A stretch of DNA of 64,000 nt from Cephalopachus bancanus (taxonomy: Eukaryota > Chordata > Mammalia > Primates > Tarsiidae): assembly GCA_027257055.1 (NCBI GenBank), contig JAPVLO010000205.1, positions 744,001 to 808,000 of the forward strand, written 5' to 3'. Shown one piece after another: positions 32,220 through 43,782 of the stretch; position 1 is the first letter of the stretch; each line of letters starts with the position of its first letter. The position numbers and the translations under genes are program-made. Below the pieces are notes generated by a model. It was not told the origin of the DNA, did no database searches, and saw nothing but the letters and a program-made list of their open reading frames with translations.

Positions 32220-32513
32220 GCCGGGCTCGGTGGCTCAGCCTGTAATCCCGCACCTTTGGGAGGCTGAGGTGAGTGGATTACCTGAGCCCGCGGGTTCGAG
32301 ACCCACCTGGACAAGCGAGACCTCATCTCTACAATAAATCAAAAAATCAGCCGGGCGTGGTAGCGCATGCCTGTAATTCTGACTACTTGGAAGGCTGAGG
32401 TGGAAGGATCGCCGGAGCCCAGCAGGCGAGGCTGCAGTGGCTGGGAGCGGCCACTGCACTCCAGTCTGGGCGACTGAGTGAGACTCCAACTCAAAAAAAA
32501 AAAAAAACAAACA
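32220..32513 (+). mobile_element. young full-length Alu
   Basis: Same subfamily as 7711-7996. TSD AAAAACTTACTTTC at 32205-32218 and 32514-32527. CpG sites 'CCCGCGGGTTCGAGACC' and 'CAGCCGGGCGTGGTAGCGC' intact. Confidence 0.96.
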
Positions 32514-32527
32514 AAAAACTTACTTTC

Positions 32528-33234
32528 CACTTTGTACATAAACATGTACAAAGTGCTTGTAGTGTACAGTGTAAAATACAGTGTAAAGATAACACTTAGT
32601 GTTCTTATCCTCTGTATCAGAATAAACAAATAGCATACATGACACATTTTACTTCTAGAGGTAATACTCTCCAAATCAGCAAGCTATGGGCAAAACCAGC
32701 AATCTTTGATATAAACAACCCTTGAGATGGAACAACTGGAAGGCTTCCAAATGGGCTAAAGAAACATTGGCAAGGCTTGTCAGAAAAATAAATACCAAGA
32801 AACACATGGTCTTCCCCAGAGCTCAGCATGTAACGTTACTGAAAATAAAGGAAAACTTGGATCCTTCATGTTATAGTATAAATCTACTTGCAAGTCTCAG
32901 TGGGGTTGCATAATGGTAGCTCTTAAAATAGTAAGAAAACAGCTCAGTGTCTCAAAAGTCATCTTAATAACAGTTTGAAAGAAATTGTTTTCATACCATG
33001 CCCAGCTTCATGGTATCTGACAGCAGTAAGGCTATAAACTTACAAGACCCTCATGCATCTTAGTTAAAACACTGTGAAAATGTGTAGGGAAAGAAGACCA
33101 TATCATTCTTGCTTTGTACTACATACATACCATATATTGTACATGCATATACTATATAGTGTACCTGTAATTTCCTTAGTCTGCTGTATAACCAAAGAAA
33201 AGTTTTTTTAAGTACCAAATTTGATTAACTTGCA
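32528..33234. other. unassigned sequence
   Basis: No confident repeat. The short plus frame at 32722-32913 lacks any support. Confidence 0.45.
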
Positions 33235-33770
33235 TTTCAGCTCCTTGCCCATTTAAAGTGTACAACTCAACAGCTTTTAGCATATTCAGACTTGTACATC
33301 TGTCACCACAATCAATTTTAGAACATTTTTTATTTCATAAAATGAAGCTCTACTTCTCTGTCATCCTTGCATCTTTAAAAAAAGTGGTTAAAAAAATACA
33401 TAACATGAAATTTACCATTTTAACCATTTTTAGTATACAGTTAGTAGTTCATATTGTTGTGATACAGATCTCCAAAATGTTCTCATCTAGCAAAACCACA
33501 CCCATTAAAGAACTCCCCCTTATTCCTTCCTCCCAATTCCTCATAACTACTATTTGACTTTCTCTTTTTATGAATTTTACTGCATTAGATACCTCATATA
33601 AGTGGAATCATACAGTATTTGTCTTTTTGACTGATTTATTTCACTAAGCATAACATCCCAAGGTTCATCCATGCCATAGCATGTGACAGGATAACATATT
33701 AGTTCATCCATTCACTCACTGATGGACATTTAGGTTACTTCCACCTCTTAGCTATTGTGTCTTGCCTCTT
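33235..33770 (-). mobile_element. L1M 3' region, reverse
   Basis: 'AAAGTGTACAACTCAACAGCTTTTAGCATATTCA' (33256-33289), 'GTGATACAGATCTCCAAAATGTTCTCATC', 'TCATATAAGTGGAATCATACAGTATTTGTC' (33595-33624) and 'CCAAGGTTCATCCATG' (33659-33674) are reversed L1M ORF2/3' UTR text. Confidence 0.8.
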
Positions 33771-34244
33771 CCTAAAAGCGTTAAAAAGCAACCGGGTGTT
33801 TAAATAGCAGGACAAGAAAGAATGGAATAAGAACAATGAACAAATTCTGAAATCAGCCTTTACCCAACTCAGATGAACCAAAATGTTTGGAAATAGCATA
33901 CACATTTAGTGAGGCTATTTACTTCTGGAAAAAAAAAAAAGAATAACATGTTAAACCCCCTGAATTCAGTTTATAGCTAAGTCAAGGTGGGTATTGAAAG
34001 AATCCAAAAATAAGACAACCTGATTTGGACAACACATAATACCACATGAGTGCTATATATCACTGTATTCTTCAGCCAAAGAGCATTTTGTCCATTTCCA
34101 TAAAAGCTTAATACTTTACAATTAACAAAAATGAAAATTAGTTTGTGATCCCAAACTCACTATGTTCTCTGAGGAGCCCAGAAGTACACTGGAGAATGCT
34201 GTTGTCCAAGAAGATATTTTTAGGATACTTTTTAAAGCACTAAA
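33771..34244. other. unassigned sequence
   Basis: Nothing recognised beyond an A run at 33930-33941. Confidence 0.45.
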
Positions 34245-34390
34245 CTATCACCTACCTATCCATAAATCCATTCGTTCATTTATCTGCCAAGCAACCAAAG
34301 TGTCAGAGGCTAAGCACGTCACTGACACTTCTAAGATGGATAAACCAGATTTTTGCCCCAAAAAGTTTCCAAATAAGGTCAGGGGAGGAG
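34245..34390 (-). mobile_element. L2 3'-end fragment, reverse (tentative)
   Basis: 'CATAAATCCATTCGTTCATTTATCTGCCAAGC' and 'GATGGATAAACCAGA' resemble reversed L2 terminus and account for part of the 101-codon open frame here, which I do not call as a gene. Confidence 0.35.
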
Positions 34391-34679
34391 TCAGGAAGAG
34401 GAGAAATGCTAGCAGGCTTAATCAACTATACAACAACAACAACAAAAATGACAGGAACACAAAATAGAGATATACTCAAAATGAGATGAGAACCCCAAGA
34501 ACAGTAGTTGTTATTCTCAGCACCACCATTTTCCTCTTTTCTGACTCTTACTGTCTTGATTCTAATCCCATCAGGATGTTATTCTGCCAGGTCAAGTTAG
34601 AGCAAGTTAAAGAAACTCCATAGAGCTTTGCATGCCTCACAGTTGTATGACTCTCCCAAGATATTCATTTTTTTTTCTT

Positions 34680-34850
34680 TCACATAAATGTTGATGCAAT
34701 TTTATTTGTAGTAGCCAAAAAAGTGGAAACAATGCAGATGACCTTAAATAAGTCGATGGTTAATCAAACTATGGAACATTCATATTATGAAATAATAGCA
34801 ATAAAGAGGAATATACATCAGAAATACTACATAGATATTCTTAAGATTGG
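34680..34850 (+). mobile_element. L1M fragment
   Basis: 'GTTGATGCAATTTTATTTGTAGTAGCCAAAAAAGTGGAAACAATGC' then 'AAACTATGGAACATTCATATTATGAAATAATAGCAATAAAGAGGAAT' is the old-L1 3' UTR block. Confidence 0.75.
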
Positions 34851-34917
34851 ATGTACTAAGAAGAGCTAGAATTAACTGCATTATATTTACTACATTTATT
34901 ATACTTATTATATTTAG

Positions 34918-34942
34918 AATTCTACATTTAGAATGTAGAATT
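34918..34942. repeat. short perfect hairpin
   Basis: AATTCTACAT at 34918-34927 and its complement ATGTAGAATT at 34933-34942, with a 5-nt loop, in an AT-rich context. Probably chance. Confidence 0.7.
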
Positions 34943-35359
34943 ATATATTAGAATAGTCAGCATTAACTATCTTTATATTTCCCCTCCATTTCAGTGACAG
35001 CGGAGCATAAGGGAAAAGACCTCTATTAACTTAAGCCAAGTCAGAACACTAATATAATCTATCTGAATACAGTCTTCACATAGTAAACAAATTCTGCTCC
35101 AAAAATTCATTCTAAGTCAGTTACTTAGAATACAGAAAATAGTTTTCATAGGAAAAAATTAAGCATAGTGTTTAAGTTCTTAATGCCACTCCAAAAAATA
35201 TATTTAGTAAATAAATTAGTAGAGATACATTACAACATTAAGCAGACTAAAATAGCAAAAACAGCACGACATTGTGTGTTTAAATATGTTTTCATGAATT
35301 TGTTCAGGAACCTGAAGAAAACGTAAGAAAAACAATAATAAATAGAAGAAACAGAAAAA

Positions 35360-35490
35360 GAATATTTATTGAGCACTTACTATGTGGTTGGACACTATGC
35401 TAAACACTTTGAATTCACGACTTAATTTAATCCTCATGATAATTCTAGCAGAGAAGTACGGTTAGCATACTCTCTGTCAAAGATGAGAAA
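35360..35490 (-). mobile_element. MIR SINE fragment, reverse
   Basis: 'TATTGAGCACTTACTATGTGG', 'ACACTATGCTAAACACTTTGAATTCACGACTTAATTTAATCCTCATGATAATTC' match the reversed 3' half of MIR. Confidence 0.8.
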
Positions 35491-35766
35491 ACATTATGCA
35501 AAGTGAAAAAAATCAGACAGGAGAGATCACAGGCTACCTGATTCCATTCAAACAAAATGTCTAGAAAAGGAAACTTGATAGAGCTAGAAAGTAGACTGGT
35601 CATTGTCTAGGGATGGGGTTAACTATAAAATGAGCATGAGGGGTCTTATTGGAGGGGTGAAAATGCTCCACAATGGACTTGGAGATGGTTATACGACTCA
35701 GTTAAGTTACTAACAATCACTGAAATGTATATTTGAAATGGGAGAATTTTATGACCTGTAAAAACA
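35491..35766 (+). mobile_element. L1M 3' UTR
   Basis: 'GAAAACATTATGCAAAGTGAAAAAAATCAGACAGGAG', 'GAAAGTAGACTGGTCATTGTCTAGGGATGGGG', 'TATTTGAAATGGGAGAATTTTATGACCTGTAAA' is the standard L1M 3' UTR. It ends where the Tigger element begins. Confidence 0.8.
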
Positions 35767-36094
35767 CAGTCATGAGCCTCATAATGATGTTTCAGTCAAT
35801 GATGGACCGAATATGCCATGGTGGTTCCAGGAGATTACAATGGAGCTGAAAAATTGCTATCACCTAGTGATGCCGTAGTAGCCTAGCTCAATGCGTTACT
35901 CACGTGTTTGTGGTGATGCTGATATAAACAAACCTATGGCACTGCCGGTCGTCTAAGAGTCTAGCACATACAATTATGTACAGTACATAACTATTGCTAA
36001 TGATAATAAATATTACTGGTTTAGGTATTTATTGTACTATATTTTTTATCTTATTTTAGGGTGTACTTCCACTTAATAAACACAGTTAACTGTA

Positions 36095-36260
36095 ATGCAT
36101 CCGCAGGAAGGTCCTGCAGGAGATAATCCAGAGGAAGGTGTTGTTATCATAGGAGATGACAGCTCCATGTGTGTTATTGCCCCAAAGACCTTTCGATGGG
36201 AGAAAATGTGGAAGACAGTGATACTAATAATGATCCTGATCCTTTGTAGGCCTTGGCTAA
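36095..36260 (+). pseudogene. C-terminal fragment of Tigger/pogo-type transposase
   Basis: The frame GVVIIGDDSSMCVIAPKTF and the acidic block after it correspond to the tail of the Tigger transposase (DDE superfamily, related to CENPB/JRK/TIGD host genes). The DNA-binding and catalytic parts are absent, so it is a non-functional remnant. The open frame beyond ~36260 reads through non-coding and Alu sequence. Confidence 0.6.
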
Positions 36261-36387
36261 TGTGTGTGCTTATGTCTCAGTTTTTTATTTTATTTGTTTT
36301 TTTTAATCTAGAAATGTCTTTTTATTGTAACAAAACACATAATCTGTATTTTCAAAGCAAAATAATTTTGATAATGTACACAGAATT

Positions 36388-36673
36388 TAGACGTCTTGCT
36401 TTGTCACCCAGACTGGAATGCAGTGGCATGATCATAAGTCAGTAATCATAGTTCACTGCAGTCTCAAATTCCTGGGTCCAAGGGATCCTTCCACCTCATC
36501 TACCCAAGTAGCTGGGACTACAGGTGTGCACCACCACACCTGGCCAATTTTTTTGCAGAGGTGAGGGGTCTCACAATGTTGTCCAAGTTAGTCTTGAACT
36601 CAGCCTCAAGCAATCCTCCCACCTAAACCTTCCAAAGTTCTGAGATTACATGTGTGAACTATGGTGCCAGGCC
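36388..36673 (-). mobile_element. AluJ-like element inside the Tigger copy, reverse
   Basis: 'GTCTTGCTTTGTCACCCAGACTGGAATGCAGTGGCATGATCATA' to 'ATGGTGCCAGGCC'. CpG-depleted with the AluJ-style left-arm reading, hence old. Its poly-T is lost. It postdates the Tigger insertion. Confidence 0.85.
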
Positions 36674-37171
36674 TATGTTATAGTTTTTAACACAAAAGTT
36701 TAAAAAGTTAAAAAAAATTTTTTAATAGAGAAAAGCTTATAGAATAGGATATCAAGAAAGAAGGAATTTTGGTGCAGCTGTACAATATGCTTGTGTTTTA
36801 AGCTATATTATTACGAGTCAAAAAGTTCAGAGTAAAAATAATTTTAATTTAAAAGTTAAAAAGTTTTAAAAATTTTAAAGTTTAGAAAGTAATTATAGTG
36901 AGTTAAAGTCAACTTATTAAAGAAAGAATTTTTTTTCATAAATCTAGTGTAGCCTAAATGTAGTGTTTATAAAGTCTACAGTCGTGTACAGTAACGTCTT
37001 AGGACTTCACATTCACTCACCACTCACTGACTCACCAAGGGCAATTTCTAGTCCTGCAAGCTCCATTCAATGTAAGTACCCTATACAGGTGTGCCATTTA
37101 AAAAAATCATTTATACCATATTTTTATTGAACCTTTTCAGTGTTTCGATACACAAATGCTTACCTTTCTTT

Positions 37172-37235
37172 CCGTAGAGATGGGATCTTACTATATTGCC
37201 CAAACTCCTGGCTTTAAGTGATCCTTCTGCCTCAG
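37172..37235 (-). mobile_element. small Alu fragment inside the Tigger copy
   Basis: 'GTAGAGATGGGATCTTACTATATTGCCCAAACTCCTGGCTTTAAGTGATCCTTCTGCCTCAGCC' is an internal Alu piece without ends. Confidence 0.75.
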
Positions 37236-37519
37236 CCTAAACGCATACCATTGTGTTACAAATACCTCAGTACAGTAACATGCTGTGCCGGTTGGTAGCC
37301 TAGGAGCAACAGGCTATGCTACACAGCCTAGCAGTGCAGCAGGTTACACCTCCAGGCTTGTATAAGTATACACTATGATGTTCATATGAGTGAGTCCCTT
37401 AATGATGAATTTCTCAGAACATATTCTCATTGTTGAGCGACAGTGACATGACTGTATATCTCAATAAAACTATTACCAAAAAAATGAAACACAGTCTTAG
37501 AGTTTAAGGAATTTATAGT

Positions 37520-37955
37520 GCTTTTATATTGCTGCTGCAGCAAATTACCACAAACTTAGTGGCTTAAAACAACAGAAACTTTTCATTCAACAGTTCTGCA
37601 GGCCAGAAGTCCTAAATAAGTAACACTAGGCTAAAATCAAGATGTTAGCAGGACTCAGTGCCTTCCTGGGGGAGAATGTCTTTCCTTGCTTTTCCAGCTT
37701 CTGGAGATAACCTGCATTATTTAGCATCCTCTCACCATCACACTTCCTCCTCTGACCCTCCTGCCTCCCTTTTATAAGGGCCCTTGTGATAACATTGGGC
37801 CCACTTGGATAATCCAGAACCATCTTCCTATCTCAAGATCTTTTGCTTAATCACATCTGCAAAGTCCTTTTTATCTATATTAAGTAATGTATTTTCAGGT
37901 TCTGGATATTTGGATATTGACATGCGGGGGGGGTGTATCATTCTGTCTATCACAG
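37520..37955 (-). mobile_element. MLT1-like MaLR LTR, reverse
   Basis: 'TATTGCTGCTGCAGCAAATTACCACAAACTTAGTGGCTTAAAACAACA' (37528-37575), 'GCAGGCCAGAAGTCC', 'GGGGGAGAATGTCTTTCCTTGC', 'CCCTTTTATAAGGGCCCTTGTGATAACATTGGGCCCACTTGGATAATCCAG' (37767-37818) and 'AATCACATCTGCAAAGTCC' are reversed LTR text of the same group as 16615-17075. Confidence 0.78.
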
Positions 37956-38972
37956 TCACTTCTCTAGGTAGGTTTTAAAACCAAATTCAGATCTAGGCAG
38001 TGTGAACACCTGCTTGTTTAACGCTGCATCTCAACCCTTCCATAAACGAGTAGAATTTGCCTGGTTCACAGCAAGAAGGCACTGAAATAGTTCTGAAAAT
38101 TTCTTCTCAAAATACACTGGACACTCAGAAAGAAAGGAATCTGGGTCTTAAAAATACATCTCACTCTTCTGAGTTCTAGGGGCAACTGTTTCTAACTCAG
38201 AGTGGTGCTGACTGGTGAGTCACATGTCTAGAAATATCTATATTGACAGGAGCAATTTCTCATCTCTTTGCAGGAAACAATAAAAATGCTAGAGGATGTC
38301 TCTCTGTCTTTCTCATTTTTTGTTTGCTTTTTTGGCAATAAATAACACAATTTTTAACATCCTGAGGCCTATTTGATTTCTGAGTGACAAAGGCAGGTTA
38401 ATCATTTTTTCCCTAGTTCTGAGTGAGATAAAACTGAAAATATGGAAAAAAATTGATGATTAAGTTCAATTAGAAAATGATAGACAAAAACAGATAGCTT
38501 TCCCAAGTAACCAAAAAAAAAAAAAAATCATTTGGTTCTACTCACTCAATATCACCTGCTTCAAGGAAACAGAAAATACATAAAAGTGCAAAACAATAAA
38601 CTGAATTTTTCCCCCTACAACAACAAGACCTCATTTGGGGTATGGAGATGACTGAGTGGACATTCTCATTGAGAGACAAAGAGGAAGAAAATAGCAGTTA
38701 GGTAGAAACACACAGAAGTATTCCCAGATTCCTTTTTAAACTACAGTCTAAACATAGGGCATCCTTCTAAGTGTGACAGTCATCGTCTTTTCCAGAAAAA
38801 ATTATAGGTTTATTGTTGAATACATGAAAAAACTTACATTTGCAAATCAGAAATTTTTTGCAAGTTATAACACAAGGTACAGTTACTAGTTAGAAAAAGC
38901 ACAAAGTCCAGTGAGAGGAAAATTCAGGTGGAAATTTTAACAATGTTATGGAAATTGATGAACTGTCTCCTT
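37956..38972. other. unassigned sequence
   Basis: No repeat or exon recognised. 14-A run at about 38512-38526. Confidence 0.45.
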
Positions 38973-38986
38973 AAGAAGCACAAAAA

Positions 38987-39293
38987 GCCGGGCTCAGTGG
39001 CTCAGCCTGTAATCCCAGCACGTTGGGAGGCTGAGGTGAGTGGATTGCCTGAGCCTGTGGGATCGAGACCCGCTTGGGCAACTTGGCGAGACCTCATCTC
39101 TAAAATAAAAATAATAAATTAGCCGGGTGTGGTAGCGCGCACCTGTAGTTCCAGCTACTTGGAAGACTGAGGTGGAAGGATCGCCAGAGCCCAGCAGGTC
39201 GAGGCTGCAGTAGCCGGGAACGGCCACTGCACTCCAGTCTGGGTGACAGAGTGAGACTCCAACTCAAAAAAAAGAAAAAAAGAAAAAAAAAAA
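38987..39293 (+). mobile_element. full-length Alu with long A-rich tail
   Basis: TSD AAGAAGCACAAAAA at 38973-38986 and 39294-39307. Reads GCCGGGCTCAGTGGCTCAGCC. Linker 'TCTAAAATAAAAATAATAAATTAGCC' differs from the standard subfamily by a small expansion. Tail (AAAAAAAG)n. Confidence 0.95.
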
Positions 39294-39307
39294 AAGAAGC
39301 ACAAAAA

Positions 39308-40540
39308 AGGCATCTATGTTAATTACTATTTTAAAGAGGTCCAACTCTTACAGTTTGTGTCTCAAAGTTTACTTTCAAGGCAGTGTTTAGAACGCAGAAT
39401 GTACTTTGTGATAAAAAACAGTGATATAAATGGTGACGGAATTCAAGGTTAGCTGAGAGCAACAAATAAAACTCATGAAAGTTTTGAAATACCATTCACT
39501 TGAAATGGGAAAAAAAAAAAACCCAAACAGAAAACAATATAGTTGCAATAAGCTCATGAAAACAAAACACCCATTTTTAAAAAGAGCAATAAATCCCTAT
39601 AATCAATGCATTCATTGAACAAATAGTAACACATTTGCCAAGAACAGGGATACATCAAAACAAATCCTCATCTTTGCAGAATTTGTGTTGTTTTAGCAGT
39701 GTGAGGAGGAAGCAGAGGGAACAAATAAATAACCAGATATAAAACATATCAAATGTTGACTGTTCCTTATATTTAGATGTTTCAGGGTCTAATTCAATAG
39801 ATTTTTGGGATTCAGTCCATATTAAAGAGTTACAAAAATGGCTTTATATTTTAATGCTGTTTAATTTCATTATAGGATTTATATATTCTTTGTAACTTAT
39901 ATATAGTAGATATTTCAGCAAGCCATAGAAAGTCAACAGGGAAGACGAAGTAGTTAGGGAAACGGAAGGAAAGAGAGAAGAGAGCGGGAAAGAGGAGAGG
40001 CAAGGAAAGGAAGTCACTGGGTAAGAGTCAGAAGAGAAAAGGAACAACCATAAAAAAAGCCAGATCCCATAAATATCCCAATTTTTATTTGTTAGTTTCA
40101 AAAGTTTAAAATGCAATGTAACCTCTGCAAAATATCAGAGGATATTGAGTCTACTTTTAATAGATTTCAAACAAATTATTATTAGATTAGTGGGAACACA
40201 AACTATGTGGATCTCCATAAAAATTGCTTAAATATTAAAAAAAAAAGAAAAAGAAAAAGAAGGAATAAAAAGATCAAGGAAATTTGGAACAAGCATTTTT
40301 ATGAGAGGACTTATTAAAAGAGAACAAACCAACTCAAGACCTGTGAACATGGAAGCATAACAGGAAAAATTCAGCATCTGCACAATCTTCCAGAGGGGAA
40401 AGAAAGGAGGTGGGGAGAACACTGGGAATCCGAGAGCCCTTCAGGTCAGGGAGTTGAGCTGCAATGGAGTAAGGGGTGGTCTGCTGGCCGGAAGTGCCAA
40501 GTGGTGGGAGCGAGGATTACAGGGTGTGTCACCCAAGCGT
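39308..40540. other. unassigned sequence
   Basis: No repeat recognised. A purine-rich GGAA/GAAAG stretch lies at 39950-40050. The 90-codon minus-strand frame there is a composition effect. Confidence 0.45.
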
Positions 40541-40542
40541 CC

Positions 40543-40553
40543 CTGCTGTGTGT

Positions 40554-40597
<44 letters not shown>

Positions 40598-40608
40598 TGT
40601 GTGTGTAC
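40543..40608. repeat. (TG)n microsatellite with interruptions
   Basis: TG run interrupted by 'TA' near 40558 and 'GG' near 40590. It explains the Val-Cys and Thr-His open frames. Confidence 0.97.
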
Positions 40609-40724
40609 TGTGAAACAGTCATCTAATAAACTGTGTAGACTCAAATATTGTCATATGACTAAAAGGTGGTGAAATACCCATCCCGTCAACCTTCTGGACC
40701 TTTCTGGCCACTGAAATGTGAAAA

Positions 40725-40880
40725 TAGGTAATATTCCCAAACTGAAAGCAATCTAAATGTTCATCAAGAAAGAATCAAGTAAATTATAAAAGATACAGGA
40801 ATACTATTATAACCACTACAATAGTGTTATACAAATTAATGTTTATTGACACAGAAAGAAGTTCATGACATTATTTAAAT
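40725..40880 (+). mobile_element. L1M fragment (tentative)
   Basis: 'AAACTGAAAGCAATCTAAATGTTCATCAAGAAAGAATCAAGTAAATTATAAAAGATACAGGAATACTATTATAA' parallels the L1 3' UTR 'CAACCCAAATGTCCATCAA.GA..AATGGATAAA...' block. Confidence 0.55.
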
Positions 40881-40940
40881 AAGGTTAGTAATAGAATAGC
40901 ATGTATGAATATTTATTTATTTATTTATTTTTATTTTTAT

Positions 40941-41108
40941 TTTTTTTTGAGTTGGAGTCTCACTCTATCGCCCAGACTGGAGTGCAGTGGCCGCTCCCGG
41001 TCACCGCAGCCTCGACCTGCTGGGCTCCGGCGATCCTTCCGCCTCAGCCTTCCAAGTAGCCGGAATTACAGGCATGCGCTACCACGCCCGGCTGATTTTT
41101 TGATTTAT
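40941..41108 (-). mobile_element. 5'-truncated Alu: right arm only
   Basis: T run, GAGTTGGAGTCTCACTC through to 'GCCCGGCTGATTTTTTGATTTATT', stopping in the linker. CpG-rich right arm (GGCGATCCTTCCGCCTC), so young. Left of it is a TTTA/TTTTTA run (40913-40940), possibly the expanded tail. Confidence 0.9.
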
Positions 41109-42369
41109 TATATGTAAAAATACACTCAGGTTTCTGTGCAGAGTTTTCTAAAAGGGTGTTCAGAATAATGTCAATACACTGGGCCATTGGGTGATTTTTA
41201 TTTTTTGCCATTTTTGGTATTATTTTAATTACTTACAAGAAGCAAGTATTATTTTTATGGAACTCATGTTACTTAAAAATATGACATAATGATGAGAGTA
41301 TATGCTTGTGAAAAGCTTCACAATGTGATAATGGTATCATTACCTTACCCAGACCAAACAACTTTTAATAAGATGTTCCCTTACTTTACAACAGACTGGC
41401 CACCCAAAGAGAGATTACTAATGCTCTAGCAGTTTCCTTGGAAACCTTTTTAGTAAGGATGAGATAATTTCATTTCAGTGTTACCTCTAGCAATAAAATT
41501 TTCACTATTAAAATGGCATTACTAAACATCAAACCACACAATTCTCATAAAAATTTTTTATGAAAAGGTAAACAAAAACATACTCTGAAAGGTAAAAAGA
41601 CTCCTGATAACAAGTGGCCTTCCTACATGTGATTCGTTTGAGAGATATAAGATCAACTAAATTAAAACTAGCTCCCTGAAAGTGCTAAGGAATTAATTTA
41701 TACTATAATTTCATTATGTAGTATGTTCAACTTTAAAATGATATGTCTCTAATGAATAAGTAATGCTAATGGGTGAGTGTATTCTTCCTATCTCTACAGA
41801 ATGGTTGCAAATTTCCCTAGAATAATAAGACCAGGGTCTCTTTTCAAAAGTTTTTTTTTTTTTAAACCCATCCAATCACATTTCATAGTTCCTTGTTTAT
41901 ATATTTCAGGGTTCAGACAGTCTATTAGTTGTTGCTAAACTTTTAAACAATATGGTAAGATACCTATATCATACATACTGTATTCACAATAAAGGTGTTT
42001 CAAGTTTGTGGACAACTGCTTTCCTTGGGTACAAGTGGTATATGGCTCAGCTGATAGGCGTGCCACTGAAGAAACTCGTGCTTAGTTTAAACGGTTTGGT
42101 GAACAGTACATTCCTCAGGCAGGTCCCACTGAACAATAGCACCAATGAAAAAGAGAAGCTGTAAACAACTTTCCATGTGCCAAAAGTTCAGCGGGTTTGA
42201 CTTCTATTCAACACAAACAAAAACTCCCGAACAGTCAACAAGCAAATAAAGTAGCTGCAATCTGCCTCCCTAGGTTAGGCAACAGGATGCAGTAACAGTG
42301 GATCTGCCTATCTTTCATATGACTGAGAATAACTAGGACAGTTAATTTAGCGTATATGTAAACAGTTGG
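41109..42369. other. unassigned sequence
   Basis: No confident repeat. The plus frame at 41952-42164 (70 codons) has no flanking splice sites good enough to call. Confidence 0.45.
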
Positions 42370-42690
42370 TTCAATTCAATCCAACAAATATTTACCAAAC
42401 ACTTATTGTTGTCTGTGCCAGTGGGAAGTGCTTCAGAGAACACCAAGGTAAGGGTAAGATAGCCCCACGCCCAAGGGTGTTTATATTACGGCATAAGTAC
42501 CATCATTAATAGACTGTTTTCATGTGAAAGGTACAAACTAGTGCAAGGAAGCACACAAGTTAGGAGTCATGTGCTTGTGGAGGTAGTTTGTTGTTTGGGG
42601 TGAAAATGTATTATTAAGAAAGGCCTTCTAGAAAGGTGGGATTTGACACAAGACTTAAAGACTGGGTAACATGGTTACTACACAACATTC
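42370..42690 (-). mobile_element. L2 LINE 3' end, reverse
   Basis: 'CAATCCAACAAATATTTACCAAACACTTATTGTTGTCTGTGCCAGTGG' (42378-42425) is the reversed L2 terminus, followed by the reversed 'GAAAGGCCTTCTAGAAAGGTGGGATTTGA' block (42618-42646). Confidence 0.75.
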
Positions 42691-43344
42691 TTCTGGAATC
42701 TATAGACAGCACTGTCTAGTAGGCATCATGAATAATCGAACTAATACACGTTATGCTCTTTTCAATAAGAAAAAATATATAACAGGAAATCCAAAGAGAT
42801 GTATTTGTGTGCTAGTATTAGTCTTCTTGTGGCCTCTTCTGACACATGGGGGGGGAATCACACAGTTTACCTCATCTTTCATATTATAATTTAACATGCC
42901 AGACTAAAGGTACTTTAGACCTTGCCTTATACAATAAATGCAACAATTTGAGCAGTTGTAGCATTCCTTTTCTTATATGCAACAAACATTAGGCCATTCC
43001 TCACCTTCAGTAGAAAAAACAGCACCTTTCACTGAGAGAAACATAAAAAGGAAACACATCTGTCGATTATTTATGAACTACAAGGTGATCCAAAGTAGAC
43101 TGTGAACTGTTCCCTGTATACACTCCAGAATGTTGCTCTGTCAAAAAGAATACACTAGGTTTCTCTCTCAATTAAACAGAATATTCCTCTTTACATTACA
43201 AGACATTGGAGCAGAATAAAAAGCCAATATCAATCATCTGAAACATTATGAAGAAAAAAATATGTTCAAATCACAAAACTTGTGATTTAAGCACTGAACA
43301 CCCAAAATACCGAAAAGAAACCTGAGTATGGGCAAAACTATCTT
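42691..43344. other. unassigned sequence
   Basis: Nothing recognised. Confidence 0.45.
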
Positions 43345-43740
43345 ATGTAAAGATCTTTTTTAAAAAAATGTGGCAAAAGACAAGTAAGATAAAATTTACA
43401 ATCTTAACAATTTTTAAGTGGACTGGTCAGTAATGTTAAGTATATATACATTGTTTTGCCACAGATCTCCAGAACATTTTCATCTCCCAAAACTTAAACT
43501 CTACACCTATTAAACAATTATCCTTTCCCTCCTCCTCTAAACCCCTGCTAGCCATTATTCTACTTTCTACGAACTTTACTTTAGACACCTCATATAAGTG
43601 GAATCACACAATACTTTAGACACCTCATATAAGTGGAATCATACAATGTCTTTTTGTGACTAGCTTAGTATAATGCCTTCAGAGTACATCCATTTGTAGC
43701 ATGTAGCAGGATTTCCTTCTTTTTTAAGGCTGAATACTCA
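43345..43740 (-). mobile_element. L1M 3' region, reverse, with 35-bp duplication
   Basis: 'TAAGATAAAATTTACAATCTTAACAATTTTTAAG', 'GCCACAGATCTCCAGAACATTTTCATCTCCC' and 'CATCCATTTGTAGCATGTAGCAGGATTTCCTTC' are reversed old-L1 text, related to 33235-33770. A tandem duplication lies at 43578-43647. Confidence 0.8.
43578..43647. repeat. 35-bp tandem duplication
   Basis: 43578-43612 and 43613-43647 are identical except for one base ('CACACAAT' versus 'CATACAAT'). Confidence 0.95.
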
Positions 43741-43782
43741 GTTACAAATACTTTCAGGATCTTCATATTTACTTCATATTTT

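Larger units (their letters stand above)
35767..37454 (+). mobile_element. Tigger4 (Zombi)-like TcMar DNA transposon
   Basis: Left terminus CAGTCATGAGCCTCATAATG at 35767 and right terminus ending '...GACATGACTG' at 37454 are inverted repeats of the MER2/Tigger4 type. A TA follows at 37455-37456 (the left TA has become CA). The interior keeps a transposase C-terminal relic (36095-36260), then the AT-rich and 'GTGTAGCCTAAATGTAGTGTTTATAAAGTCTACAG' Tigger segment (36947-36981). Two Alu pieces are inserted. About 1.7 kb in total, of which ~350 bp is Alu. Confidence 0.8.

Noticed and set aside
34162..34467. 101-codon plus-strand open frame starting ATGTTCTCTGAG
   Set aside because: No splice sites, no family, and part of it resembles a reversed L2 end. 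The basic, Asn-rich tail comes from an AAC repeat.
40441..40672. Val-Cys and Thr-His repeat proteins on opposite strands
   Set aside because: Products of the TG microsatellite.
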